This document shows, in pieces, positions 42,251 through 51,094 of a stretch of 64,000 nt of DNA (position 1 is the first letter of the stretch; each line of letters starts with the position of its first letter). The stretch is from JAIRMO01 sp046533115. Lineage in GTDB: Bacteria; Spirochaetota; Spirochaetia; Treponematales; Breznakiellaceae. Made by a program: the position numbers and the translations under genes. A model generated the notes under the pieces. The model was not told the origin of the DNA and did no database searches. It worked only from the letters and a program-made list of their open reading frames with translations. The stretch covers positions 1 to 64,000 of the forward strand of contig NZ_JAJQRC010000003.1 in NCBI RefSeq assembly GCF_046533115.1, in the 5' to 3' direction.

Positions 42251-43661
42251 CCTAAAAATAAAATCTAGCCGAAAAGGCGGATGCCTAATAACTAAAAATC
42301 TAGTCCAAAATATAATGGCCTTATCAAGGAGATAAGGCATATGAGGTTGGATATGAGCAGTAGAAAGGCAATCGTAAAAAACACCTACCGGGAGTATCAG
42401 CAAGCCGGTAAAAAAGGCCGGGGAGAAATCCTGGACCGCCTGGTTTCCGTGACCGGGATGAACCGGGATTACCTGGCGACCCTGCTGGGGCGCTACGGCA
42501 AAGAAGGGTCGGTCGGAGCATCCACCCTCCCGGGGAAGCGGAAACCGAGGCCGGAGGGAAAGCGGGGCGGGCGTCCGCCGAAGTACGGAGAGCAGTTCGT
42601 GAAGATACTCACGGACATCTGGTACGATCACGGGCGGCCCTGCGGGAAGCTACTGATACCGATGATACGGGGGATGATAGGGTTTCTGGAGGCGGATGGT
42701 GGGTATGGCATCACGGCGGAGATGCGGGTCCTGCTGGAGGAGGTGAGTCCCGCGGAGGCGGACTTGCTGCTTGCGGGGGCGAGGAAGAAACTTGAAATCA
42801 GGGGGGTGAGCACGACGCGGGCGGCACAAACGCCCCTGCGCAGTCAAATCCCGGTGCGAACCGGCTTTAACCGGGAGACGCTGCGGCCCGGTTTCTTCGC
42901 CTGTGATACGGTGGCGCACTGCGGCGGGTCCGCGAGCGGCCAATTCTGTAAAACCCTGACGGTGACGGACGTATTTTCCGGGTGGATAGAGGAGCGGGCG
43001 CTGGTGAATGCGGCCAATCGCTGGGTTTTTGAGGCGTTTTCGGCCATTGCCGGCGGACTTCCGTTCCCGCTGCAGGGGGCGCATTACGATAACGGCATGG
43101 AATTCATCAACGAGCCGCTGCTGGAATGGTGTCTTAAGCGGCATATCGAGCCGACGCGGACCAGGCCGTATCACAAAAACGACAATTGTTACGCGGAGCA
43201 AAAGAACTTCGACGCCGTGAGAAAAACGGTCGGCTACTTCCGTTTTGATACCCCCGCCGAGTACGCCGCTCTCGCGGAGGTATACCGCTTCCTGTGTCCG
43301 TTGTACAACTATTGGTATCCGTCCTTTAAGCTGGTGTCGAAAGAGAAACAGGCCGACGGGCGGTACAAGAAAATCTACGAGAAGGACCCCCGGACGCCCT
43401 ATGAGCGGCTGCTGGAATCGCCTGATATATCAGAAGAGTGCAAGGTTGAGTTGCGGCGGAGGCAGGCCTTGAACAACCCGGTTGCATTGAACCGGAGCTT
43501 GAACGAGGCGGTGGAGCACCTGTTGAAGATACACCGTGAAAAGGGCTATACTGGAAACACCCCCTGTCAGGGAGGAGGAGGTCAGGTCCCGGCGGCCTGA
43601 TTTCGGCTGGATTTTTGTTTCTAGGCAACCACTCCTTTTCGGCTAGAATAATTATTAGGCA
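42251..43661 (+). mobile_element. Intact insertion sequence with complex terminal repeats (1411 bp)
   Basis: Both ends share an imperfect inverted repeat of about 50 bases. The outermost part is TGCCTAA. The next is a perfect 13-base CTAGCCGAAAAGG (42267-42279, and inverted at 43634-43646). A second TGCCTA follows, 33-34 bases in from each end. A single intact integrase-type transposase gene lies between. No clear target duplication is seen at the edges I chose (left flank CCGTGA, right flank ATGCGC), so either the boundary is a few bases off or the element does not duplicate its target. It separates mtaB from tRNA-Lys. Confidence 0.85.
42341..43600 (+). CDS. Transposase with DDE integrase core
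   Basis: The 419-residue protein has an N-terminal helical DNA-binding part (about 5-100, with YREYQQAGKKGRGEILDRLV and NRDYLATLLGRYG) and a retroviral-integrase-type core. Catalytic residues by position are D189 (FFACDTVAHCG), D250 (GAHYDNGMEF) and E286 (NCYAEQKNF). The core is followed by VYRFLCPLYNYWYPSFKLV. It looks intact. The family is near the IS481/ISNCY type, and I do not assign a named IS. AAGGAG lies 7 bases before the ATG. Confidence 0.88.
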   Translation: MRLDMSSRKAIVKNTYREYQQAGKKGRGEILDRLVSVTGMNRDYLATLLGRYGKEGSVGASTLPGKRKPRPEGKRGGRPPKYGEQFVKILTDIWYDHGRPCGKLLIPMIRGMIGFLEADGGYGITAEMRVLLEEVSPAEADLLLAGARKKLEIRGVSTTRAAQTPLRSQIPVRTGFNRETLRPGFFACDTVAHCGGSASGQFCKTLTVTDVFSGWIEERALVNAANRWVFEAFSAIAGGLPFPLQGAHYDNGMEFINEPLLEWCLKRHIEPTRTRPYHKNDNCYAEQKNFDAVRKTVGYFRFDTPAEYAALAEVYRFLCPLYNYWYPSFKLVSKEKQADGRYKKIYEKDPRTPYERLLESPDISEECKVELRRRQALNNPVALNRSLNEAVEHLLKIHREKGYTGNTPCQGGGGQVPAA

Positions 43662-43713
43662 ATGCGCCCTCTTGACCAGTCGAACGGATTCAGGTATGGT
43701 AAATAGCCGGTTG

Positions 43714-43837
43714 AGCTGGTTTTCCGGCCCGGTTGGTTTAGAAACCAGCTTTGGAAAAAACGGTTAAGCCCCGAAGGGGGTCAACTCGGTTTTTCCCTTA
43801 AATCTCAGGTTAGGGTTTCAAAATTTACTATTTTGAA
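43714..43837 (+). repeat. Three-hairpin repeat element, copy 4
   Basis: Module 1 is AGCTGGTTT (43714) with AAACCAGCT (43742-43750). Module 2 is an imperfect long hairpin from GGAAAAA (43753) to TTTTTCC (near 43796) with the apex CCCCGAAGGGG. The linker CTTAAATCTCAGG lies at 43797-43809. Module 3 is TTCAAAAT (43817-43824) with ATTTTGAA (43830-43837). The order and linker match copies 1 and 5. It sits between the IS and tRNA-Lys. Confidence 0.7.
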
Positions 43838-43861
43838 GCTTGTTTTTGTATTATTTGACCC

Positions 43862-43934
43862 GGGCCGCTAGCTCAGTAGGTAGAGCAACGCCCTTTTAAG
43901 GCGTGGGTCACACGTTCGAATCGTGTGCGGCTCA
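43862..43934 (+). tRNA. tRNA-Lys (anticodon TTT)
   Basis: The sequence folds as a full cloverleaf. The acceptor is GGGCCGC with GCGGCTC (one G-T pair), the D arm is GCTCAGTAGGTAGAGC, the anticodon stem ACGCC/GGCGT has loop CTTTTAA, and the T arm is CACACGTTCGAATCGTGTG. The anticodon TTT reads AAA and AAG lysine codons. CCA is not encoded. A short GCCCGCTGTTGGGCGGG stem just downstream may end its transcript. Confidence 0.96.
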
Positions 43935-44024
43935 TTTCTAATTCCTTGCCCGCTGTTGGGCGGGTTCGGCGTATCTCATTATATAACAATTGCGAAACTT
44001 CTTAAATTCATATACCTTTAAGCT

Positions 44025-45122
44025 ATGATGCAAATCGCTTTTACCGGAGGCGGTACCGGGGGGCATATTTATCCCGGTTTGGCCGTGGCCGGTTACCTGC
44101 AGCGGCAGGGACCTTGCCGTGTTTTTTGGATAGGTTCCGGTACGGGGCTGGATAGGTCCATCGTTGAGGGGTCGGGGATAGAATTCTTTGGGATCCCCGC
44201 GGGTAAATTAAGGCGTTATTTTTCTTTCCGTAATTTTTTGGATATTTTTAAGGTTCTGGCGGGATTTTTTACCGCCCGGAAAATTTTAAAGCGGAAAAAG
44301 CCGGATCTGCTTTTTTCTAAGGGGGGGTTTGTAAGCGTTCCCCCCTGTCTTGCCGCCGCGTCCCTGGGGATACCCCTCTGTACCCATGAATCGGACCTCA
44401 GCCCCGGCCTGGCCACCAGGATCAATACCCGCTTTGCCCAAAGGATATTTACCGCCTACGAAGACACGGCGGCTTTTTTGCCCCCGCGGTATAAAGACCG
44501 GATCCGCCTTACCGGGAACCCCATCCGTCCCGAATTCCGCGAAGCCGATGCCGGCCGGGGCCGGACTTTTTTGGGGATCAACGGGGGGGAGCGGATCCTC
44601 CTTGTTTTAGGGGGAAGCCAGGGAGCCCGGGAAATAAACGATTTGGTTCGTACCTGCCTCGCGGAACTTACCAAGCCCTATATCGTGGTACACCAAACCG
44701 GCCAAAGTACTTCCTGGGACCTTGCGCCTTCCGAAAGGTATCGGCCCTATCCGTATTTTAAAGAAGAGATGCCCCAGGTACTCGCCGCTTCCGAGCTTGT
44801 CCTGGGCCGGAGCGGGGCCGGAACTATCTGGGAATGCGCCGCCCTCGGCCGGCCCATGGTGCTGATCCCCTTAAGCGGTTCCGGAACCCGGGGGGATCAG
44901 GTGGAAAACGCCCGGTTTTTTGAAAAAGCCGGGGCCGCGGCGGTTCTTTCGGGGGAAGGGGTTTCCCCCCAGGCCCTGGTGGAAACGGTTTTGTCTATCG
45001 CTCATAATGAGGAGAAGCGGGCCGCCATGGCCCGGGCCTCGGCAAAGATCGGCGCGCAGGATGGGGCGGCGTCGATTGTTCGGGAAATGATGTCCCTGTG
45101 GGAGGAAAAAACCAATGGATGA
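44025..45122 (+). CDS. murG: MurG, lipid II N-acetylglucosaminyltransferase
   Basis: MurG adds GlcNAc to lipid I to make lipid II at the inner face of the cytoplasmic membrane. The 365-residue protein has FTGGGTGGHIYPGLAVA at the start (the G-rich loop, residues 8-14), LTGNPIRPEF, LVLGGSQGAREIND and the UDP-binding region YPYFKEEMPQVLAASELVLG followed by RSGAGTIWECAALGRP. No Shine-Dalgarno is evident before the paired ATGs (44025, 44028). A TATACC just upstream raises the possibility of a very short leader. Its end overlaps cvpA by 8 bases. Confidence 0.96.
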   Translation: MMQIAFTGGGTGGHIYPGLAVAGYLQRQGPCRVFWIGSGTGLDRSIVEGSGIEFFGIPAGKLRRYFSFRNFLDIFKVLAGFFTARKILKRKKPDLLFSKGGFVSVPPCLAAASLGIPLCTHESDLSPGLATRINTRFAQRIFTAYEDTAAFLPPRYKDRIRLTGNPIRPEFREADAGRGRTFLGINGGERILLVLGGSQGAREINDLVRTCLAELTKPYIVVHQTGQSTSWDLAPSERYRPYPYFKEEMPQVLAASELVLGRSGAGTIWECAALGRPMVLIPLSGSGTRGDQVENARFFEKAGAAAVLSGEGVSPQALVETVLSIAHNEEKRAAMARASAKIGAQDGAASIVREMMSLWEEKTNG

Positions 45123-45648
45123 AACTTCGGTCGTCCGTATGATAGGCCTGGAACCTATTGATATTATCTTTATCGCCCTGGTCCTGATCCTGGTTATCCG
45201 GTGCGCCCTCCGGGGATTTATCGAAGAAGTTTTGTCCATGGCATCGGTGGTTATAGGCGCCCTTTCTGCGGTTTTTTTCTATAAAAAAGGGGGAGTTTTC
45301 ATCCGGGAAAGGTATCTGGAAGATATGGGGGTCATCCCCGAGATTCTTGCCTTTGTAATACTATTTCTGATTCCTTTTGTGGGAATAAGAATATTGGAAC
45401 GTATTATCAAGGATATTATTATCAGGGTTAACCTGGGCGGGTTTGACCGCTTGTTGGGGATCCTCTTTGGCTTGGTTGAGGGAATTACCCTGATAGCCCT
45501 GGTGCTTTTTGTGATCGACATACAACCCCTTTTTGATAAAAACCTGCTCCTGGAAAAGAGTTTTTTTGCCCGTTTCCTCCTGCCCGTTATTGGGGAAGTA
45601 CACCGGTCGGTGGTAAGTTTTTTGGGAGGTTTCGGGAGCCATGTTTGA
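45115..45648 (+). CDS. cvpA: CvpA-family membrane protein
   Basis: The 177-residue protein has about four membrane segments (IDIIFIALVLILVIRCALRG, VLSMASVVIGALSAVFFYKK, IPEILAFVILFLIPFVGIRI and LGILFGLVEGITLIALVLFV). The conserved CALRGFIEEV and GFDRLLGILFGLVEG blocks of CvpA proteins are present. CvpA affects colicin V export and envelope integrity in E. coli. Its biochemical role is unsettled. It overlaps murG at its start and the holB-like gene at its end by 8 bases, so all three are coupled. Confidence 0.9.
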   Translation: MDETSVVRMIGLEPIDIIFIALVLILVIRCALRGFIEEVLSMASVVIGALSAVFFYKKGGVFIRERYLEDMGVIPEILAFVILFLIPFVGIRILERIIKDIIIRVNLGGFDRLLGILFGLVEGITLIALVLFVIDIQPLFDKNLLLEKSFFARFLLPVIGEVHRSVVSFLGGFGSHV

Positions 45649-47032
45649 GAATGTTTTGGGTCAGCCCGGAATTTCTCAGTTGACCCAGGATATAAGCGCC
45701 GGTGCTCTGGCCCCTTCCCTGCTTTTTTTCGGTCCCCCCGCGTCGGGAAAGGGAACCGCGGCTTTGGAACTTGCCCGGGTACTCTCCTGCGAAAATCCCG
45801 GCGCCCCCTGGAACTGTTCCTGCGCCGCCTGTTTTCATCACCGAACCCTTACCAACCCGGATGTACTCCTCTTGGGTTCCCGTCCTTTTTCCGCGGAGAT
45901 CGCGGCGGCGGCGGCGGCCCTTGACCGGGAACCGGAAGCGGTCTCGGCGCGGCTGCTTTTTATCCGTGCGGTCCGGAAACTCCTGGCCCGGTTTTCCCCG
46001 GTTCTTTGGGAGGATGATCCCCTGGGGAATCTTAAGGAGTATATGCTTGCCCTGGAGGAGAATTTGGACGAATTGGCCATCACCGTCCATCCCGATCAGG
46101 GGACGGTTTCCGATGGGGGGAAGGCCCGGGGGGATGCCTTAAAAAAAATAAACCCCCGGATCCTGAGTAATGCCTTGAAACTTGAGGCCGAGGGCATCAG
46201 CGAGACGGTTCCCGTTTCCCATATAAGGCGGGCCGCCTATTGGAGCCGTTTGGCTCCGGCGGGGAACCATAAGCTCCTTATTATCGAAAACGCCGACCGT
46301 ATGCAGGAAAGCGCCCGTAATTCGATCCTGAAAATCCTGGAAGAGCCCCCGAGGACGGTTACCATCCTGCTCACCTGCGCCCGTCCTGCGTCGTTGATCC
46401 CCACCGTCGTATCCCGGCTGCGGCCCTATCGGTTTTTCTCCCGGGATGCGGCTGTCGAGGGAGAGGTGATCCGCCGGGTATTCCGGGAGACCTGGACCGG
46501 GGGAAAAAACAGCCCTCCGCCTTCCGGGGGCAGGGGACTCATCACCGCCTACCTTGATTCCTTCCTCCCGGTTACCATGGAAAAACTCTATCCCCTGGCG
46601 GCTTTTTTTACCGCCTCCCTTGCCGCTGCCACGGTGGTGGGCCTACGGAAACGGGGACTTTCCGTAAGCCCCGGGGAACTGGTGGCTCTGGGCAGATTTA
46701 CCGCACCCATCGCGGAACAGGGAAACCTGGGAAGGCCGGTGACGGATACCAAAAGCCTTATAGCCACAGTCCTGGACGGGGCGGGAAATTTTGATATCCC
46801 GGATCTTTTTTCCCGGTTTTTGGGGCAGCTCCTTTCGCTGCTGTCCGAAAGTTTTAAGGGGGAAACTCCCCTGCCGGGGGAAATTGCCTATCGGGATATA
46901 TGGAAAGGCCGGATCAAGGACGCCGAGGAGGCGGTGAAGATCTTTAACCAAAAAGCCGCCCTTGCCCTGGAACGGCTTTTTACGGAACTTAAGCGGGAAA
47001 TGACCGAACTCTATCCCGAAACTCCGGCTTGA
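45641..47032 (+). CDS. holB: DNA polymerase III delta-prime subunit-like ATPase
   Basis: Delta-prime is the rigid part of the clamp loader that places the sliding clamp on DNA. The 463-residue protein has Walker A-like GPPASGKGT (31-39), a four-cysteine zinc module C50, C59, C61 and C64 (ENPGAPWNCSCAACFHH), and the NSILKILEEPPRTVTILLTC segment. Unlike tau/gamma it lacks the SRC arginine finger (it reads VVSRLRPYRF). The insertion between residues 80 and 150 and the long C-terminal part make it larger than usual. The flanking genes are cvpA and the sensor kinase. Confidence 0.85.
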   Translation: MFENVLGQPGISQLTQDISAGALAPSLLFFGPPASGKGTAALELARVLSCENPGAPWNCSCAACFHHRTLTNPDVLLLGSRPFSAEIAAAAAALDREPEAVSARLLFIRAVRKLLARFSPVLWEDDPLGNLKEYMLALEENLDELAITVHPDQGTVSDGGKARGDALKKINPRILSNALKLEAEGISETVPVSHIRRAAYWSRLAPAGNHKLLIIENADRMQESARNSILKILEEPPRTVTILLTCARPASLIPTVVSRLRPYRFFSRDAAVEGEVIRRVFRETWTGGKNSPPPSGGRGLITAYLDSFLPVTMEKLYPLAAFFTASLAAATVVGLRKRGLSVSPGELVALGRFTAPIAEQGNLGRPVTDTKSLIATVLDGAGNFDIPDLFSRFLGQLLSLLSESFKGETPLPGEIAYRDIWKGRIKDAEEAVKIFNQKAALALERLFTELKREMTELYPETPA

Positions 47033-47056
47033 GATGGAGGAGTGTAAACGGAAGGT

Positions 47057-48274
47057 ATGAGACATTTTATTAGAAGGGCTTTACAAAAGATAAACAAACT
47101 GACCATGGAGCAGATCCAGGCGCTTCTCTTTTCCACGGCCGCGGAAATAGACCGGCTTGAGACGGTGCTGGATTCCCTTACCGAGGGAATCCTGGTCTGT
47201 GACACCGAACACAACCTGATCCTGGTTAACAAATTGGCGGAACGTTTTATCCCCGTGAGTTATGAACAGGAGAATACCCCCATATGGATTTCCGTACGGA
47301 ATGAAGAGGTGGCCGAATTTCTGGAGACAACCCTGGTAAATGGGGACCGGGTTGAAGAACGGGAATTTGATATCGACGTTAAGGGGAGTCAACGGCTGCT
47401 CAGCATCGGTGTCCTCCCCCTGGTACGGGATCATCAGGTAACCGGTTCCCTAATTTACATAGACGATATTACCGAAAAGCGGGCCAAGGAAGCAAAACTG
47501 CGGCGGGCAGAAAATCTTGCCAGCCTGACCACCCTGGCCGCCGGAGTGGCCCATGAGATAAAAAATCCCCTGGGCTCCCTGTCCATCCACGTTCAACTGA
47601 TTCAGAAGGCGATGTCTGCCAACCGGGAGATGTTTATCAGTGCCCATCCCGAGGGGCAGGATCATATTGGTCAAAAACCGATGGAATATTTTAATCTTCT
47701 GGATAAATATATCGCCGTGGTCAACGAGGAAATTGACCGGCTCAACCGTATTGTGGTGGATTTCCTTTTCGCGGTCCGTCCCATGAACATGGAATTCAGG
47801 GAAGGGAATATCAATACCATTATCGAGGATCTTATCAAATTTGTCGGTTATGAGTTAGAAGAAGCCCATATTAACTATATATTGGAACTGGGAGAGCGCC
47901 TTCCCCCGGTTGATGTGGACGAGCGGTTTATGAAGCAGGCGCTGCTCAATTTAATTAAAAACGCCATAGCCGCCATGCCCCAGGGGGGAACCCTAACCAT
48001 AAAAACCGAAACCCAGGACGCGGAAATCCAGATCAGCGTTTCCGATACCGGTATTGGTATTCCGGAAGACAATCGTTTAAAGATATTTGAGCCCTATTTT
48101 ACCACCAAGGAAAACGGGTCCGGGCTGGGCTTAACCCTGGTCTTCAAGATAATTCGGGAGCATCGAGGGGAAATTACCGTTAAATCCCGGGAAGGGGAGG
48201 GGACCTGTTTTATCATTACCCTGCCCCTGCCCCCCAAGGAACGGCGGCTTATTGCCTATGGAGGCGGCGAATGA
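47057..48274 (+). CDS. Sensor histidine kinase, AtoS type, soluble
   Basis: The 405-residue kinase has a PAS domain (about 30-140, with VLDSLTEGILVCDTEHNLIL). The dimer/phosphoacceptor domain has AHEIKNPLGSL, phospho-accepting His166, and the ATPase domain has NLIKNAIAAMPQGG, DTGIGIPEDN and GSGLGL. No membrane segment is present, so it senses an internal signal. Its end overlaps the response regulator start by 4 bases, which marks a cognate pair. T. pallidum has a comparable atoS-atoC pair near cvpA and murG. Confidence 0.93.
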   Translation: MRHFIRRALQKINKLTMEQIQALLFSTAAEIDRLETVLDSLTEGILVCDTEHNLILVNKLAERFIPVSYEQENTPIWISVRNEEVAEFLETTLVNGDRVEEREFDIDVKGSQRLLSIGVLPLVRDHQVTGSLIYIDDITEKRAKEAKLRRAENLASLTTLAAGVAHEIKNPLGSLSIHVQLIQKAMSANREMFISAHPEGQDHIGQKPMEYFNLLDKYIAVVNEEIDRLNRIVVDFLFAVRPMNMEFREGNINTIIEDLIKFVGYELEEAHINYILELGERLPPVDVDERFMKQALLNLIKNAIAAMPQGGTLTIKTETQDAEIQISVSDTGIGIPEDNRLKIFEPYFTTKENGSGLGLTLVFKIIREHRGEITVKSREGEGTCFIITLPLPPKERRLIAYGGGE

Positions 48275-49641
48275 GGTTCAAACTCCTGGTAGTGGATGAT
48301 GAAAAAAATATCCGGGAAGGACTTGCGGATTTTCTTGCCATGGATGGGTATGACGTGGAAACCGCCGCGGACGGGGACCGGGGCTTAAAGAGTTTCCAGA
48401 AAGGGGATATAGACCTGGTGATCACCGACCTCAGGATGCCCGGCTTAAGCGGCGAGGAACTCCTCAAGCGGATCGTTTCCGAAACCCCGGGAATTCCGGT
48501 TATCGTCCTGACCGGCCATGGAACGGTGGAAAATGCCGTAACGGCTATGCGGAACGGGGCCTATGATTTTCTTACCAAGCCGGTCAATTTGGACCACCTT
48601 TCCCTCCTGGTTAAGCGGGCCCTACAAAGCAGGGAAATGATCCTCAAACACCGGCGGCTGGAAGAAGAGCTGGAGCAGAAAAAAACCTTTGAAGCCATTA
48701 TCGGTACCAGCAATCCCATGCGGAAGGTTTTCGACACGATCCGCCGGGTGGCGCCTACCAAGGCCTCTATTTTGATCACCGGCGAATCCGGCGTGGGAAA
48801 GGAACTGGTGGCGGACGCGATTCATCAGCTTTCCCCCCGCAAGGACAAACCCCTCATCAAGGTCCATTGCGCGGCCCTGGCGGCAAGCCTCCTGGAAAGT
48901 GAACTTTTCGGCCATGAAAAGGGCAGTTTTACCGGGGCGGTGGCCCGTAAACGGGGACGCTTTGAACTTGCCCATGAAGGGACCCTCTTTCTGGATGAGA
49001 TTGGCGAAATCGATCAGAATATCCAGATTAAGCTTTTGCGGGTCCTTCAGGAAAAGAAATTTGAGCGGGTGGGGGGGGAGGATACGATTGAAAGTGATGT
49101 CCGAATCGTAGCGGCCACCAATAAAGACCTCAAGGCCGAAATTGACAAGGGGAATTTTCGGGAGGATCTGTATTTCCGCCTCAATGTGGTAAATATCCTG
49201 GTTCCCCCCCTGCGGGAACGGCGGGATGACCTGCCCCTCCTCATGACCGCTTTTTTAAAGGAGTTTGCCCAGGAAAACGGTAAAACCGTGGAAGGTATTA
49301 ACGAAAAAGCCCGGGCCGCCATTTACGGTTATGACTGGCCGGGGAATGTCCGGGAACTACGGAACTGCATAGAAAGCGCCGTGGTCATGACCAAGGGACC
49401 GATAATTACCGAGGATGACCTGCCGCCGACCCTGCGGGTAAAAAACGACGACGGCTGGATCCGCATCCCCCTGGGCACCACCCTGGAGGAATCGGAAAAG
49501 ATCATTATCCGGGATACCCTCACCGCCCAAAAGGGCAACAAGAGTAAAGCCGCCGAGGTCCTGGCCATCGGCCGTAAAACCCTGCACCGTAAACTCGCCG
49601 AATGGGGCGAAGAAGCGGCCGGTACGGAGTTTGATGAATGA
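48271..49641 (+). CDS. Sigma-54-dependent response regulator, AtoC/NtrC type
   Basis: The 456-residue regulator has a receiver domain (1-120) with phospho-accepting Asp53 (LVITDLRMPG). The AAA+ domain (about 140-375) has Walker A GESGVGKE, the sigma-54 contact loop GSFTGA, Walker B TLFLDEIGEI and the arginine region. A Fis-type helix-turn-helix (KSKAAEVLAIGRKTLHRKLA) closes the protein. The GSFTGA form keeps the critical threonine. It activates sigma-54 promoters, so the genome should encode RpoN. The target genes are not visible here. Confidence 0.95.
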   Translation: MRFKLLVVDDEKNIREGLADFLAMDGYDVETAADGDRGLKSFQKGDIDLVITDLRMPGLSGEELLKRIVSETPGIPVIVLTGHGTVENAVTAMRNGAYDFLTKPVNLDHLSLLVKRALQSREMILKHRRLEEELEQKKTFEAIIGTSNPMRKVFDTIRRVAPTKASILITGESGVGKELVADAIHQLSPRKDKPLIKVHCAALAASLLESELFGHEKGSFTGAVARKRGRFELAHEGTLFLDEIGEIDQNIQIKLLRVLQEKKFERVGGEDTIESDVRIVAATNKDLKAEIDKGNFREDLYFRLNVVNILVPPLRERRDDLPLLMTAFLKEFAQENGKTVEGINEKARAAIYGYDWPGNVRELRNCIESAVVMTKGPIITEDDLPPTLRVKNDDGWIRIPLGTTLEESEKIIIRDTLTAQKGNKSKAAEVLAIGRKTLHRKLAEWGEEAAGTEFDE

Positions 49642-49671
49642 TCCGGGCCCAAAACAAGAAAAGGGGGGAAC

Positions 49672-50424
49672 ATGAAATTTTCAGTATGTATTGACGCGGT
49701 TTTACCGGGGGCCGATATCGGAAAGAAGCTGCGGGATATCAAGGGCCTGGGCGGGACGGCCTTTGAGTTTTGGTCCTGGTGGGATAAGGATCTTGCGGAA
49801 ATCAAGCGGGGGCTCGGTGAGACCGGGCTTAATCTTGCCGCCATGTGTACCAAATTTATCAGCCTGACGGATCCTGCGCAGCGTGGGGCTTACCGGGCCG
49901 GTCTTGCGGAATCCTTAAAGGCGGCGGATGATCTGGGGTGTAAACTATTGATCAGCCAGGTCGGCAACGACACCGGCCAGGGGGAGGCCCGGCAAAGGCA
50001 GAGCATCATCGACGGCCTTGGATCCTGCGTCCCCCTGCTGGAAGATCACGGGGTTGTTTTAGCCATCGAGCCCCTGAATACCAAAATCGACCACCGGGGA
50101 TACTACCTGTGGCGATCCGCCGAAGCCTTTGAGATAGTGGATGCCGTGGCAAGCCCCTGGATACAGGTTCTCTATGACATCTACCATCAACAGATTATGG
50201 AAGGTAATATTATCAATACGGTGAGGGCCAATATAGAAAAGATCGGCCACTTCCACGCCGCGGGGATTCCCGGCCGGGGAGAACTTTTTTCCGGTGAGTT
50301 GCATTACCCCGCTATTTTTTCCGCCATAGACCAGGCCGGTTATACCGGGTATATGGGGCTTGAATACTTCCCGGTCCAGGATCCGTTGGGGGAACTCAAA
50401 CGTATTTTAGGCGCGGCCCCCTGA
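49672..50424 (+). CDS. Hydroxypyruvate isomerase-like sugar isomerase (TIM barrel)
   Basis: The 250-residue protein belongs to the AP-endonuclease-2-type TIM-barrel group. The metal and catalytic residues appear in LAIEPLNTKIDHRGYYL (Glu), VLYDIYHQQIMEGNI (Asp, His), IGHFHAAGIPGRGEL (His) and MGLEYFP (Glu). This pattern is shared by hydroxypyruvate isomerase, tagatose epimerases and related enzymes. Hydroxypyruvate isomerase is the closest by eye, but the substrate is not certain. It starts 30 bases after the response regulator, with an AAAAGGGGGG site. Confidence 0.8.
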   Translation: MKFSVCIDAVLPGADIGKKLRDIKGLGGTAFEFWSWWDKDLAEIKRGLGETGLNLAAMCTKFISLTDPAQRGAYRAGLAESLKAADDLGCKLLISQVGNDTGQGEARQRQSIIDGLGSCVPLLEDHGVVLAIEPLNTKIDHRGYYLWRSAEAFEIVDAVASPWIQVLYDIYHQQIMEGNIINTVRANIEKIGHFHAAGIPGRGELFSGELHYPAIFSAIDQAGYTGYMGLEYFPVQDPLGELKRILGAAP

Positions 50425-50452
50425 CCGGGGGTTATGCCGGGCATTTTCCCGG

Positions 50453-50914
50453 CTACTCCACCCTTCCCGTCCGCCGCCACCGCTCTATCCGGTCATAGGC
50501 CGCGTTGAGGCGGGTGGATTTCTCCGTAGCCTTCTTCAGGTTTCCCGGATGTCCCGCATGACGGTCGGGGTGGTGCTTTTTGAGGAGTTGTTTATACGCC
50601 GCCTTACATTCCTCCGCGGAAGCTCCCGGGCTAAGTCCCAGTTCCGCGAAATCCTGGGCCAGGACTTCGGGGACCCCCGGGGCCCGGGCCGCCCCGAAAC
50701 GTTCGGCCCGGTCATAGCCCTCGTCAGGACCGAAACCGGTCTTTTTGTTCCCGCCCCCTCCGGAAAGAAAGTCGTTTAATTCTTCAAAAGCCGCATCCAG
50801 ATCCGGGTCCCGGGATGATTGCCAGGGTCTCTCTGCATGACGGCCAAAAACATGGTCATCCTCATCGTTGAGATAGCTTTTGATAATAGTTTCAATCCGA
50901 TCAAAAAAGCCCAT
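50453..50914 (-). CDS. J-domain (DnaJ-like) protein
   Basis: The 153-residue protein has a C-terminal J domain (about 88-150: LGLSPGASAEECKAAYKQLL, then HPD at 115-117 with KKHHPDRHAGHP). The domain stimulates Hsp70 ATPase. The N-terminal part is acidic and linker-like with a GGGG stretch. No zinc or C-terminal DnaJ domains are present, so it is a specialised co-chaperone. It is convergent to the isomerase gene, and a GCCGGG/CCCGGC stem at 50436-50453 lies between their ends. Confidence 0.88.
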   Translation of the reverse strand: MGFFDRIETIIKSYLNDEDDHVFGRHAERPWQSSRDPDLDAAFEELNDFLSGGGGNKKTGFGPDEGYDRAERFGAARAPGVPEVLAQDFAELGLSPGASAEECKAAYKQLLKKHHPDRHAGHPGNLKKATEKSTRLNAAYDRIERWRRTGRVE

Positions 50915-51094
50915 AAAACAAATATATCCCCAATTTAAAAAAATGTGCAGTAGGCCCGGAACCGCAATGTCCGGTTTAAAACATCTTCTTGTTCGTAAGG
51001 TTCGTAGTTATTTTTCCTGTCGTTTGCCCCGGTTTCAACCGGTACATCTGGAAATCATCCCAGGGGTATGGTATACTACTTTCAGGGGATTTTT

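Noticed and set aside
48271..49641. Sigma-54 promoters for this regulator within the window
   Set aside because: I looked for GG-N10-GC elements upstream of nearby genes and found none I could defend by eye in such G+C-rich sequence.
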